A DNA stretch of 64,000 bases, taken from assembly GCA_003218375.1 (NCBI GenBank), contig QHNH01000009.1, positions 124,001 through 188,000 on the forward strand. The letters run 5' to 3'. Origin of the DNA: Verrucomicrobiota bacterium. Lineage in GTDB: Bacteria > Verrucomicrobiota > Verrucomicrobiia > Chthoniobacterales > UBA10450. Under the pieces are notes generated by a model that worked only from the letters and a program-made list of their open reading frames with translations, did not search any database and was not told the DNA's origin. The position numbers were made by a program, and so were the translations under genes. Shown here piece by piece: positions 42,037 to 48,679 of this stretch; within the stretch, counting starts at the first letter, position 1; each line of letters starts with the position of its first letter.

Positions 42037-42173
42037 GCTTTCAACGGTCTTAACAGGCCGTCCGTTTAAGTGCAGCAAAAAAAAGCGCGGGCCCGATGCC
42101 GAACCCCGCCCGCATGAAATCGACGGCCAGAGGCGCCGCTACAGACACTAAGCGGCAGGCCTAACCGCGCACC

Positions 42174-42407
42174 TCACGCCTCGTCGGTGAAAGACCGATT
42201 GGCGTAGAAGGCGGCGGCGGTGCGGTTCTCGACACCGAGCTTCTCGAGAATCCGGTGGACATGTTTCTTCACGGTGGCCGTTTTCATTCCAAGGATTATT
42301 CCTATCTCTTCGTTCGTCTTCGCTTCCCGGAGCCAGGGCAACACCAGCAATTCGCGCCCGTTGAGTAATCCTTCCTCGATGATGTGCTCTTCCAGAATCA
42401 CGCACAT
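42174..42407 (-). CDS. LuxR-type HTH domain, N-terminally truncated regulator
   Basis: 77 residues. 'LLNGRELLVLPWLREAKTNEEIGIILGMKTATVKKHVHRILEKLGVENRTAAAFYANR' is a nearly complete GerE/LuxR DNA-binding domain of the form common in Verrucomicrobia-like regulators (normally 'LT.RE.EVL.W...GK.N.EI..IL'). Upstream of residue 1 the frame enters DNA belonging to an Fn3-type gene on the other strand, so the sensory N-terminal domain has been lost at a rearrangement junction near 42.4 kb. It may survive as an orphan DNA-binding peptide or be a pseudogene. Confidence 0.65.
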   Translation of the reverse strand: MCVILEEHIIEEGLLNGRELLVLPWLREAKTNEEIGIILGMKTATVKKHVHRILEKLGVENRTAAAFYANRSFTDEA

Positions 42408-42410
42408 CGC

Positions 42411-42906
42411 GCGCTTGCGGTTGCAATCGATCTGGAAACCGCCTTGGGCAACCTCGGCAACTACGTTAACATCATCGCCGACGGCGACCCTGCCATTCTC
42501 GTTCAGAGCGGTTTTCTTTCCTACGGAACCGATCACACGCCCGACACCACGCCGCCGGGCGCGCCCCAAAATCTCGTGGTGCGCCAGGGCGACCTGAGCG
42601 GCACCCTGGTCGCGCGCTACCAGCCCGATCGTCAACACAGCATCAACGACGTCCAGACGAACACCGGCGACCCGAACACGGAAAGCGATTGGAAACCGGC
42701 CGGCATGTTCAGCGGCGGCAAAGCGACGCTGAGCGGATCGATTCGGCCGCTCCCGCCGCCTCACTCTTCCGGCCAGGTCTATGTCGCACCGCTTCCCGCG
42801 GGCTCCATTCACGCCCGGCACAGTCATCTGGGTGCGGGTGCGCACCGTCGGTCTCAAAGGCGTCAGGGGCGCCTGGAGCGCCCCCGCCCAGATTCGAGCC
42901 GGCTGA
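42411..42906 (+). pseudogene. Fibronectin-III-like surface protein, 5' truncated and frameshifted
   Basis: 'AIDLETALGNLGNYVNIIADGDPAILVQSGF' and 'TTPPGAPQNLVVRQGDLSGTLVARYQPDR' open the piece in one frame through 'DWKPAGMFSGGKATLSG'; an insertion of about 65 bases shifts the frame, and the end continues as 'APFTPGTVIWVRVRTVGLKGVRGAWSAPAQIRAG' to TGA. The pattern is that of a short Fn3-like protein whose first exon-equivalent is missing. The 3' end and downstream terminator recur four more times within 2 kb. It is not expected to give a full protein. Confidence 0.75.
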
Positions 42907-42990
42907 TTCCTCAGCCTAACGAGCGGAGACCGGGCCCGAACCAAATTTTCCACAATCGTTTTCTCAGTCCTCGCCACGGGCGCTGTACGT
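42821..42990 (+). repeat. Fn3-gene 3' end + terminator unit, copy 1
   Basis: Unit reads GTCATCTGGGTGCGGGTGCG ... GGTCTCAAAGGCGTCAGGGG ... GCCTGGAGCG ... CGGCTGA, then CCTAACGAGCGGAGACCGGG and a T-rich tail. It is the reference for four more degenerate copies at 43161, 43850, 44096 and 44546. Confidence 0.8.
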
Positions 42991-43134
42991 GATTCACGTC
43001 TACGCGAACACGCGCGCTGCCGAACTATCGTAAGCAGCTTACGATGTATCCAGGCACGGGCATTGATGACTCCCGGGGGTGACTCGTAGACCGATGCTAT
43101 GCGTGACTCACGTATAGCACCATGACGCGCGATG
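42982..43134. repeat. 153-bp block with two operator-like palindromes, copy 1
   Basis: Begins and ends with a 23-base palindrome of core TATACGTGAnTCACGTATA type (42982-43004 and 43096-43118). Between them are 'GAACACGCGCGCTGCCGAAC', 'TTACGATGTATCCAGGCACG' and 'GCATTGATGACTCC'. The same block recurs at 43431-43587 at about 90% identity. Confidence 0.8.
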
Positions 43135-43160
43135 TAGATTGCAGGGGTTTCAATCATGCC

Positions 43161-43320
43161 CGGCATAGCCATCTGGATGCGGGTGCGTACCGTCGGTCTC
43201 AAAGGCGTCAGGGGCGCCTGGAGCGACCCCGCCCAGATTCGAGCCGGCTGATTCCTCAGCCTAACGAGTGGAGACCGGGCGCGAACCAAATTTTCCACAA
43301 TCGTTTTCTCGATCCCCGCC
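43161..43320 (+). repeat. Fn3-gene 3' end + terminator unit, copy 2
   Basis: Closest to copy 1: same GGTCTCAAAGGCGTCAGGGG, GCCCAGATTCGAGCCGGCTG and CAAATTTTCCACAATCGTTT segments, differing at scattered positions. The coding frame is intact only for the last ~25 residues of the Fn3 protein. Confidence 0.8.
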
Positions 43321-43326
43321 TCGGGC

Positions 43327-43349
43327 GCTATGCCTGATTCACATATAGC
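43327..43349. promoter_or_regulatory. Operator-like palindrome, degenerate copy
   Basis: Same 23-base pattern as the palindromes at 42982, 43096, 43431, 43547 and 43672, with two changes in the left arm (GCTATGCCTGA). Followed by ACCATGACGCACGAGG, which also follows two of the others. Confidence 0.55.
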
Positions 43350-43430
43350 ACCATGACGCACGAGGTGGCTTACGGGACCTTCGATTCACGCCGGACGGGA
43401 CCATCTGGGCTAAGCGCGCCGTGGATTTGG

Positions 43431-43587
43431 GCTATACGTGTGAATCACGTCTACGCGAACACGCGTGCTGCCGAACTATCGTAGGCGGCTTACGATGCAT
43501 CCAGGCACGGGCATTGATGACTCCGGGGGATGACTCGTAGACCGGTACTATACGTGACTCACGTACAGCACCATGACGCGCGAGATG
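43431..43587. repeat. ~155-bp block with two operator-like palindromes, copy 2
   Basis: Second copy of the block at 42982-43134, with palindromes at 43431-43455 (two-base insertion in the centre) and 43547-43569, and the shared GCTGCCGAACTATCGTA and CCAGGCACGGGCATTGATGA segments. Confidence 0.8.
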
Positions 43588-43671
43588 GTTTACAAGGCCT
43601 TCGCTTCACGCGCATCGTCGAGACATCCGCCCAAGAGTGCGACCTGGGTAGCCACTGGCGTTGCCTTGGGT

Positions 43672-43694
43672 GCTATACGTGATTCACGTATAGC
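43672..43694. promoter_or_regulatory. Perfect 23-base palindrome, best copy of the family
   Basis: Eleven-base arms around one central base; core TATACGTGATTCACGTATA. The odd-length dyad with 11-bp arms is typical of binding sites for homodimeric HTH regulators. No promoter or gene start is evident beside it. Confidence 0.6.
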
Positions 43695-43849
43695 GCCATC
43701 CGAAGTCGCAATATATGATCTGGGGCCGGGTCCGGAAGATTGGCACCGGCGGCAAAGCGAGGCGGAGCGGCTTGATTCGACTGCTCCCACGGCATCACCC
43801 TTCGGGGCAGGACTATGTCGCACCGCTCCCTCGGGCTCCATTCACGCTC

Positions 43850-44030
43850 GGCACAGTCATCGGGTGCGGGCGGACACCGTCGGCCTCAAAGGCGTCATGG
43901 GCGCCTGGAGCGACCCGGCCAAACTAATGGTGGTGTAACGCGACCACCGCTCCTCCGCTCCTCCTGACGACCGAAGAACGGGCGAAAATATTTCTGCCGC
44001 CGCTTTTTTTCTCTTCTGGCACTCGGGGTA
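43850..44030 (+). repeat. Fn3-gene 3' end + terminator unit, copy 3
   Basis: Shares GGCCTCAAAGGCGTCATGGG, GCCTGGAGCGACCCGGCC and the ending ATGGTGGTGTAA (Met-Val-Val-stop). Just upstream (43748-43850) it also contains the inserted segment seen in copy 1 (GACTATGTCGCACCGCTCCC region), so copies 1 and 3 share the same insertion. Confidence 0.7.
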
Positions 44031-44063
44031 TCGCCCATCTGGAAAAGCGGCGCCCTTAAACTT

Positions 44064-44080
44064 GACCGCTTTAAGCGGTC
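44064..44080. repeat. GACCGCTTTAAGCGGTC palindrome, copy 1 of 3
   Basis: Perfect 17-base odd dyad. Identical copies at 44266-44282 and 44499-44515. In copies 1 and 3 it is followed by GTTCCAnCC.CAC.CTCAA and TAACGGACG, then an Fn3 3' end, so it forms the upstream boundary of the repeat unit. Confidence 0.85.
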
Positions 44081-44095
44081 GGGTTCCAGCCCCAC

Positions 44096-44222
44096 ACTCA
44101 AGAGTAACGGACGAACGCGGGCGGCTGGAGGGACCTCGCCCAGATCCGAGTCGGCTGATCCCTTGATCTAACGAGCGAAAGAACGGGCGGAAATATTTTC
44201 TACGGCGCTTTTTCTCTTCTGG
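44096..44222 (+). repeat. Fn3-gene 3' end + terminator unit, copy 4 (most decayed)
   Basis: Only the last part is recognisable: GGCTGGAGGGACCTCGCCCA, GATCCGAGTCGGCTGA, then TCTAACGAGCGAAAGAACGG and a decayed hairpin with CTTTTTCTCTTCTGGC. Confidence 0.6.
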
Positions 44223-44265
44223 CAATCGAGCGGCCCGTCCATTTCAAAGGCGGTCTGCTAAACTC

Positions 44266-44282
44266 GACCGCTTTAAGCGGTC
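44266..44282. repeat. GACCGCTTTAAGCGGTC palindrome, copy 2 of 3
   Basis: Identical to the copy at 44064. Here the sequence after it does not lead into an Fn3 end but into a TGTAGC-like segment (44321-44371) and unassigned DNA up to 44490. Confidence 0.85.
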
Positions 44283-44498
44283 GAGTTTCCTTGGGTCGAG
44301 TTCCGGACCATCTTGAGATTTGTAGCCTCGGCGCCTGCTCGCGAATGGAGCGAGCCGGGAGGCTGCGACATAGATCACAAAACCTGAGGGGCGAAGGCGA
44401 GAGAGTGGGAAGCGAACGAGTCAAAGCTTTCGGAGCTGTGCCGCCGTACCTGGGTAGACGCCTCGCCAACGCACCGGCGGCGAACGCCCGGCCGACTT

Positions 44499-44515
44499 GA
44501 CCGCTTTAAGCGGTC
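44499..44515. repeat. GACCGCTTTAAGCGGTC palindrome, copy 3 of 3
   Basis: Identical to the other two, again followed by GAGTTCCAACCGCACGCTCA and an Fn3 3' end unit. Confidence 0.85.
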
Positions 44516-44545
44516 GAGTTCCAACCGCACGCTCAAAAATAACGG

Positions 44546-44730
44546 ACGCCCGGCACCGTCATCTGAGTGCGGGTGCGCACCGTTGGTCTCAAAGGCGTCA
44601 TGGGCGCTTGGAGCGACCCGGCGAAAATCATGGTGGTGTAACTGGACCGCCGCGCAGATCCACGGTGTCTGAAACTGCATCCTAACGAGCGAAGAGCGGG
44701 CGGGAATAATTTTCCCGCCCGTTTCTTTTC
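44546..44730 (+). repeat. Fn3-gene 3' end + terminator unit, copy 5 (best terminator)
   Basis: CACCGTCATCTGAGTGCGGG, GGTCTCAAAGGCGTCATGGG, GAGCGACCCGGCGAAAATCA and TGGTGGTGTAA give the last ~25 codons of the Fn3 protein; an in-frame TGA replaces the Trp codon of 'VIWVRV'. It ends in the intact intrinsic terminator. Confidence 0.75.
44697..44729 (+). terminator. Rho-independent terminator
   Basis: Perfect ten-base stem CGGGCGGGAA/TTCCCGCCCG with a five-base loop, then TTTCTTTT. Decayed versions of this hairpin follow the other Fn3 3'-end copies. Confidence 0.8.
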
Positions 44731-44753
44731 CGGCGATCACCCGCACGACAGAC

Positions 44754-45140
44754 ATGAATCGTCTCGCGTTTGGAATGAGTCAGCGGCCACAGTGTATCCA
44801 ATTGAGCGCGGAAAAACTTTGTATCTGGCGTCCGCTAAGGCGGCGTCACAATCAACTCTTGCAGCTTCTGGGGTACGGGTACACCGACCGCGAGGCTGCG
44901 CAGCACATGCGAATCGGCCTCGGCACTGTGCGAACTTATTTGGCACAGATGAGAGTCTCCCTTCATGTATCTACTCTCTCTGGGGTGCGCCGTCTGGCGC
45001 GAGACTGGATCGCCGGGAAAACGAATCGGCGGGCAAAAGACACAGATAAACTCAGGCCGCGGCACTGCTCGTTTGGCTTTCGCCCATCATTAAGCGCTCT
45101 CCTGTCACGGCCTGCGACTAACAGGTGGGGAGACACATGA
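44754..45140 (+). CDS. LuxR/GerE-type HTH protein
   Basis: 128 residues. 'RRRHNQLLQLLGYGYTDREAAQHMRIGLGTVRTYLAQMRVSLHVSTLSGVRRLARDW' (about 28-90) fits the four-helix GerE fold, including the recognition helix 'GLGTVRTYLAQMR'. No receiver or ligand-binding domain precedes it, and the ~40-residue C-terminal tail is basic and unstructured. It begins 25 bases after the strong terminator, so it is the start of a new unit, and it overlaps the sigma-like gene by four bases. Probably a small DNA-binding regulator; target unknown. Confidence 0.6.
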   Translation: MNRLAFGMSQRPQCIQLSAEKLCIWRPLRRRHNQLLQLLGYGYTDREAAQHMRIGLGTVRTYLAQMRVSLHVSTLSGVRRLARDWIAGKTNRRAKDTDKLRPRHCSFGFRPSLSALLSRPATNRWGDT

Positions 45141-45667
45141 ATCCTGAAAAAAACGGTGAAAACACCGACTCCGAAACGCAGATATCGATGGACGATCAAG
45201 ATGCGCAGCTTGGTGCCGCAAAGCAGGCAGCAGCTAGTGGTCAGCCGATTCAGATGCTTGAGTGCCTGCACAAAAGCCGCGCACTTGATGGCCTTGTTCG
45301 ACGCTTGCAATCGAAATGGCAAGTCTTGGCCTCTTCGGACATCGACATGGCTGTCGCAAAGGCGGTCGACGCCGCATACAGTTGTCTAAGGTCCGGCAAA
45401 ACCGTGACCCGCTTCGCGGGCTTCTTATGGAAAGTCGCAGATCGACGAGCATTCGACTGCGCGCGTCTATTGCATGGGCAAATGCCGACAGACCCGACCG
45501 TCCTCGAAAACATCGCCGACCCGAGCAGCGTCCTTCCAGGTCACGATCCGGACGACGCGGAGGATGAGCGTAATGCTATGATTCGGCGCGCCGCACAGAT
45601 CGCGCGCAAGTTAGTGCCCAAAGTCCACTTTCGACTTTATTCCTCCTTTTGCTCAGTGAAGGCGTAG
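45137..45667 (+). CDS. Sigma-factor region-2-like protein, C-terminus probably replaced
   Basis: 176 residues from the ATG with GGGGAG five bases upstream. 'ALDGLVRRLQSKWQVLASSDIDMAVAKAVDAAYSCLRSGKTVTRFAGFLWKVADRRAFDCAR' resembles ECF sigma region 2 (helices 2.1-2.4) weakly. Region 4 is absent: after 'IRRAAQIARKLVPKVHFRLYSSF' the frame enters an ORF6N-gene remnant read antisense. That suggests a truncated regulator whose original 3' half was lost at a junction near 45.64 kb. Coupled to the HTH gene upstream. Assignment is tentative; a nucleic-acid-related regulator is the broadest safe statement. Confidence 0.45.
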   Translation: MNPEKNGENTDSETQISMDDQDAQLGAAKQAAASGQPIQMLECLHKSRALDGLVRRLQSKWQVLASSDIDMAVAKAVDAAYSCLRSGKTVTRFAGFLWKVADRRAFDCARLLHGQMPTDPTVLENIADPSSVLPGHDPDDAEDERNAMIRRAAQIARKLVPKVHFRLYSSFCSVKA

Positions 45668-45828
45668 GGGCGGTATTTGATGTTCTGTCCCCGTTTCAAG
45701 GTCGCAAATTGCGACCCCAAAGCAGCGCTCTCCTTTGCTGTGAGCTGGAACATGAAATCGTCCGGAAACCGCTCCCGATTTCGCTTAACCTGCTCGTTCA
45801 GGCGCTTGGTTGTCACGCCATAGAGTCG
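45641..45828 (-). pseudogene. ORF6N-domain protein remnant
   Basis: Read on the minus strand: 'RLYGVTTKRLNEQVKRN', 'ERFPDDFMFQLTAKE', 'GSQFATLKRGQNIKYRPYAFTEQK' is the core of the ORF6N/KilA-N-type DNA-binding domain found in phage antirepressors and chromosomal relatives. It lacks any start and is cut off at both ends: by a purine-rich repeat upstream and by the sigma-like gene downstream. No frameshift is visible inside the ~62 codons, so the loss is recent. Confidence 0.85.
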
Positions 45829-45829
45829 C

Positions 45830-45901
45830 GAGGATGGAGGATAGAGGATGGAGGACGGAGGATTGAGGATAGCGCGTGAGGAAGGAAGCAGAGGAGGGAG
45901 G
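45830..45901. repeat. Purine-rich GGAGGAT-type short tandem repeat
   Basis: Degenerate seven-base units (GGAGGAT, GGAGGAC, GAGGATA and relatives) run for about 70 bases with almost no pyrimidines on this strand. Similar tracts with other seven-base units flank several nearby genes (47010, 48415, 51120, 51777). Confidence 0.75.
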
Positions 45902-45978
45902 GCGAAGACGACCTAAGGCAGCGGCCGCCAAAAAAATCTCTTGACCTTGGAAGCCGCACCGGGGCTTAGGCTCCTTTC

Positions 45979-46476
45979 ATGGAGCAATCTTTCGGAAAGA
46001 CACCAAGCGCGGGTGAGCTCGCCCGGCGGGCAGGAGTGAGCGCGGATACGCTTCGGCATTACGAACGCAAAGGAGTGATCGCTCCGCCACCCCGTAGCGC
46101 GAATGGCTATCGAAAATATCCGGAGGAAACGCTGGCGCGCGTCCAATTGATCCGCCGCGCCCTGGGCCTCGGCTTTACCCTCGACGATCTAGCGGGCGTC
46201 CTCCGAATGCGCGATCGCGGCGGCGTTCCTTGCGGACGGGTGCGAGCACTTGCCGCAACGAAATTAGAAGAAGTCGAGGCGCGCCTGCTGGAGCTAATCA
46301 CTCTTCGCAACGACCTGCGTTCTGCTCTTCGCGCGTGGGACATGCAGCTCGCGAAGACACCGCCCGGGAAACGCGCCGGACTCCTGGATTCACTGTCCAG
46401 CGTCAGCCCAGTGAGCCCGAAACGTTCCACTCCTTTTTCGACCAACAACAACCAACGAAAGAACAAGAAACAATGA
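45979..46476 (+). CDS. MerR-family transcriptional regulator
   Basis: 165 residues. 'SAGELARRAGVSADTLRHYERKGVIAPPPRSANGYRKYPEETLARVQLIRRALGLGFTLDDLAGVL' is a full MerR winged HTH. The dimerisation helix follows with a single Cys in 'GGVPCGRVRALAATKLEEVEARLLELITLRNDL', the place where metal-sensing MerR proteins have a first ligand, but the usual C-terminal CxxC-type loop is absent. The stop overlaps the next gene by four bases (ATGA), so regulator and secreted protein are co-translated. Metal or redox sensing is a plausible inference. Confidence 0.9.
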   Translation: MEQSFGKTPSAGELARRAGVSADTLRHYERKGVIAPPPRSANGYRKYPEETLARVQLIRRALGLGFTLDDLAGVLRMRDRGGVPCGRVRALAATKLEEVEARLLELITLRNDLRSALRAWDMQLAKTPPGKRAGLLDSLSSVSPVSPKRSTPFSTNNNQRKNKKQ

Positions 46477-47012
46477 AAGTTCGAGCACTTACGGTAGCTC
46501 TCTCAATCATCGCGGCCGCGGCACCCGGCCTCGTGGCGCAGGAACCGGCTCATAATCACGACGGCATGGCGGATTGCCCGCTGAAGGCGGACCACGCCGC
46601 CGGCGTGGACGATCGGGGTGACAAAGGGATGGGTTTTTCCCATACGGAAACCACCCACCATTTCAGGATCAGAACTGATGGCGGCGCGATCGAAGTGACA
46701 GCCAACGATGCAAACGATCAGGCCAGCCGCGATCAGATTCGCGCACACCTGGCCCACATCGCAATGCTGTTCGGACTGGGAAATTTCGACATCCCGATGT
46801 TTGTGCACGACCAGAAGCCGCCGGGGGCAGACGTGATGGGCCGGATGAAGTCGAGCATCGTCTATCAGTATGAGGAAATGGAAACGGGCGGGCGGGTGCA
46901 GATCAGAACGACCGATCCGCAGGCGCTCAGCGCAGTCCACGATTTTCTCCGTTTCCAGATCAAGGAACATCGCACCGGTGATCCAATGGAGGCGCTGCAA
47001 AGTAGAAATTAG
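46473..47012 (+). CDS. Secreted His-containing protein coupled to MerR regulator
   Basis: 179 residues; signal peptide 'MKVRALTVALSIIAAAAPGLVAQ'. The mature N-terminus is His-rich with a Cys ('EPAHNHDGMADCPLKADHAAGVDD', 'SHTETTHHF'), a possible metal site. The rest is one domain: 'HHFRIRTDGGAIEVTANDANDQASRDQIRAHLAHIAMLFGLGNFDIPMFVHDQ', 'IVYQYEEMETGGRVQIRTTDPQALSAVHDFLRFQIKEH'. I recall similar secreted proteins in environmental genomes but no established function. Coupling to a MerR gene suggests metal handling in the periplasm, which is inference. Confidence 0.75.
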   Translation: MKVRALTVALSIIAAAAPGLVAQEPAHNHDGMADCPLKADHAAGVDDRGDKGMGFSHTETTHHFRIRTDGGAIEVTANDANDQASRDQIRAHLAHIAMLFGLGNFDIPMFVHDQKPPGADVMGRMKSSIVYQYEEMETGGRVQIRTTDPQALSAVHDFLRFQIKEHRTGDPMEALQSRN

Positions 47013-47150
47013 GAAGCAGGAAGCAGGAAGGAGAAAGGAGGAAGTAGAAAACGGGGACGGAAGACGGAGGTCAGAAGTCGGAAGTCGGACGAAGCGGAGC
47101 TTCGGAGACAAGTGCGTTTCCGTTCCCAAGTACAACTTGGGAACGAGGAG
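47010..47150. repeat. Purine-rich short tandem repeat plus 70-bp direct repeat (left copy)
   Basis: First a tract of GGAAGCA/GGAAGGA-type seven-base units, then (47081-47150) GGAAGTCGGACGAAGCGGAG, CTTCGGAGACAAG and a hairpin GTTCCCAAGTACAACTTGGG. The 70-bp part recurs in the same orientation at 48541-48607, so the pair flanks the ferritin-like gene. Confidence 0.8.
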
Positions 47151-47244
47151 CGAGAGAGGTGGAGGCAATTTGTTTTTAAGCGGGAAACGCAGGTAACAGC
47201 GGTGTTACGTTTCGCTGGAGGCCCAAGGACGGTAACGGGCCGAA

Positions 47245-48414
47245 ATGGTTTGTATGAAAGCGAACATACAAACGCAGTCTGTTAACGCTCCGACGGAATT
47301 GCCTCCGGCTTTTCCTTCTTCACATCGTGTCGCTCGCCGATCTTTCCTGCGAAGGCTCGGCCTGGGCGCGGCCTTGCTCGCACCGGGCGCGGCCCTCTTC
47401 ACCACAGCCAAAAATTCCCGGGCCGCCGATAATAGCAACGGGAAAAAACTGACGAAAGGCGACGCCGATATTCTGCGATTTCTCGCCGCGGCCGAGATCA
47501 TCGAGACGGATTTGTGGCAGCAATACACGGAGCTGGGTGGCCAGGATGCGCCGGAGTCCAGTTATCGCGGGGGGCTGGAAATCCTCGATGAGGATCAGCC
47601 GCAATATATTTCCGACAACACGGACGACGAACAAAGTCACGTGAACTTTCTCAATGCCTATCTGCATTCGAAAGGCGAAAAGGGCGTGAACCTGGACGCG
47701 TTCCGGACGTTGCCGAGCAGTCAGGCGGCGGGCGCCCAGCAAATCGGACGGCTGACGAACCTGACCCAGCTCACCGTGGATACGAGTTGGTGGACGCGTT
47801 ATCGCAGCACGACGAATCCGGATCTCGGGGCGACGTTCCCGCACGCGGTGCCGAGCCTGGCGACTGGGTTGCACACAGCGATTCCGCGAAACAACAACGA
47901 CCTCGGCAGTAACGACCCGGAGAATCCGAGCGATCACATGAAGGCGGTCGCGTTCACGGCCGGGTTCCACTTTGCGTTCATCGAGCAAGGCGGCACGAGC
48001 CTTTACGCGGCCATGGCGCAGAAGGCCAGCAGCCTGGAAGCGCTCCAGGTTATCCTGAGCATCGGCGGATCGGAGATCATGCATTTCCAGACCTGGCAGG
48101 ATAAAGCGGGGAACGCGACGCCGGTGAGCGACTTTGATCCGGTGAATAGTTCGACGGTGACGTTCCAGGATCTCAAGACGGGACAGCCGGAAACGTTGCA
48201 GGCGAATTTGATCATGCCGGAGCCGTGCGACTTCATCAGCACGAGTCTGCCGGCTTGCTCGATCATTCGGCCCACTGGCGCGGCGCATGTAAGCGCGATG
48301 GGCGCGGTGAATGCGTTCACGGCTGACGGCTTGTTCAGGGGACAACCACAGAAGTTCCTGGATTTCCTGAAGTCGTTGGCAGCGGCGGCGGATGCGGCGC
48401 AAAGGGGAGACTAG
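47245..48414 (+). CDS. Tat-exported ferritin-like domain protein
   Basis: 389 residues. Twin-arginine signal 'RRSFLRRLGLGAALLAPGAALF' near residue 32. The four-helix ferritin-like bundle is seen as 'DILRFLAAAEIIETDLWQQYTEL', 'DDEQSHVNFLNAYL', 'AVAFTAGFHFAFIEQGGTSLYAAMA' and 'VILSIGGSEIMHFQTWQDKAG' (E...ExxH-like pairs), matching the Ferritin_2 type. A beta-rich tail follows. Tat export suggests cofactor binding before secretion. Enzyme activity is unknown; similar proteins are annotated as desiccation-related or ferritin-like. It is bracketed by direct repeats at 47081 and 48541. ATG at 47254 is an alternative start. Confidence 0.85.
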   Translation: MVCMKANIQTQSVNAPTELPPAFPSSHRVARRSFLRRLGLGAALLAPGAALFTTAKNSRAADNSNGKKLTKGDADILRFLAAAEIIETDLWQQYTELGGQDAPESSYRGGLEILDEDQPQYISDNTDDEQSHVNFLNAYLHSKGEKGVNLDAFRTLPSSQAAGAQQIGRLTNLTQLTVDTSWWTRYRSTTNPDLGATFPHAVPSLATGLHTAIPRNNNDLGSNDPENPSDHMKAVAFTAGFHFAFIEQGGTSLYAAMAQKASSLEALQVILSIGGSEIMHFQTWQDKAGNATPVSDFDPVNSSTVTFQDLKTGQPETLQANLIMPEPCDFISTSLPACSIIRPTGAAHVSAMGAVNAFTADGLFRGQPQKFLDFLKSLAAAADAAQRGD

Positions 48415-48607
48415 GAGAAAGGAGGAAGGAGGAATTCGGAATGCGGAATGCGGAAGGCCGAAGCAAACGCCGAACGCCTAACCCGCCTTCGCAAGGCTAC
48501 GGCGCGGCAGGCGCTCAACGCCGAATGTCGAATGAAAGAGGGAAGTCGGACGAAGCGGAGCTTCGAAGACAATGGCGTTCCCAAACTGGAGTTTGGAAAC
48601 GAGGAGG
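48415..48607. repeat. Short tandem repeats plus 70-bp direct repeat (right copy)
   Basis: GGAATGC/GGAAGGC seven-base units directly after the ferritin-like gene, a stretch of mixed sequence, then (48541-48607) the second copy of the GGAAGTCGGACGAAGCGGAG element with hairpin CCCAAACTGGAGTTTGG and GAACGAGGAG-type end. Confidence 0.75.
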
Positions 48608-48613
48608 GGAAGA

Positions 48614-48679
48614 TGTAGGGGCGGCTGTCGCTAGCCGCGAATGTAGGAAGGACTGCGGGTGGGGACACCCGCCGCTACA
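48614..48679. repeat. TGTAGG/CCGCTACA palindrome, divergent family member
   Basis: Ends TGTAGGGGCGGC and CCGCCGCTACA with an inner GCGGGTGGGGACACCCGC hairpin. It abuts the stop codon of the TPR gene. Confidence 0.65.

Noticed and set aside
42174-43361. A 395-codon minus-strand frame joining the LuxR-type domain to a long Arg-rich N-terminal part
   Set aside because: Only the last 77 codons are LuxR-like. The rest is antisense to Fn3-type repeats and contains repeated blocks, so it is an accidental open frame.
42982-43694. Reading the TCACGTGA-like cores here as additional parS sites
   Set aside because: The spacing and arms differ (TATACGTGAnTCACGTATA, odd dyad), and they lack the TGTT/AACA ends of parS.
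42408-44730. Possible CRISPR array in the repeat-rich stretch
   Set aside because: Repeats are irregular in length and spacing, contain coding remnants and terminators, and no cas genes are present in the window.
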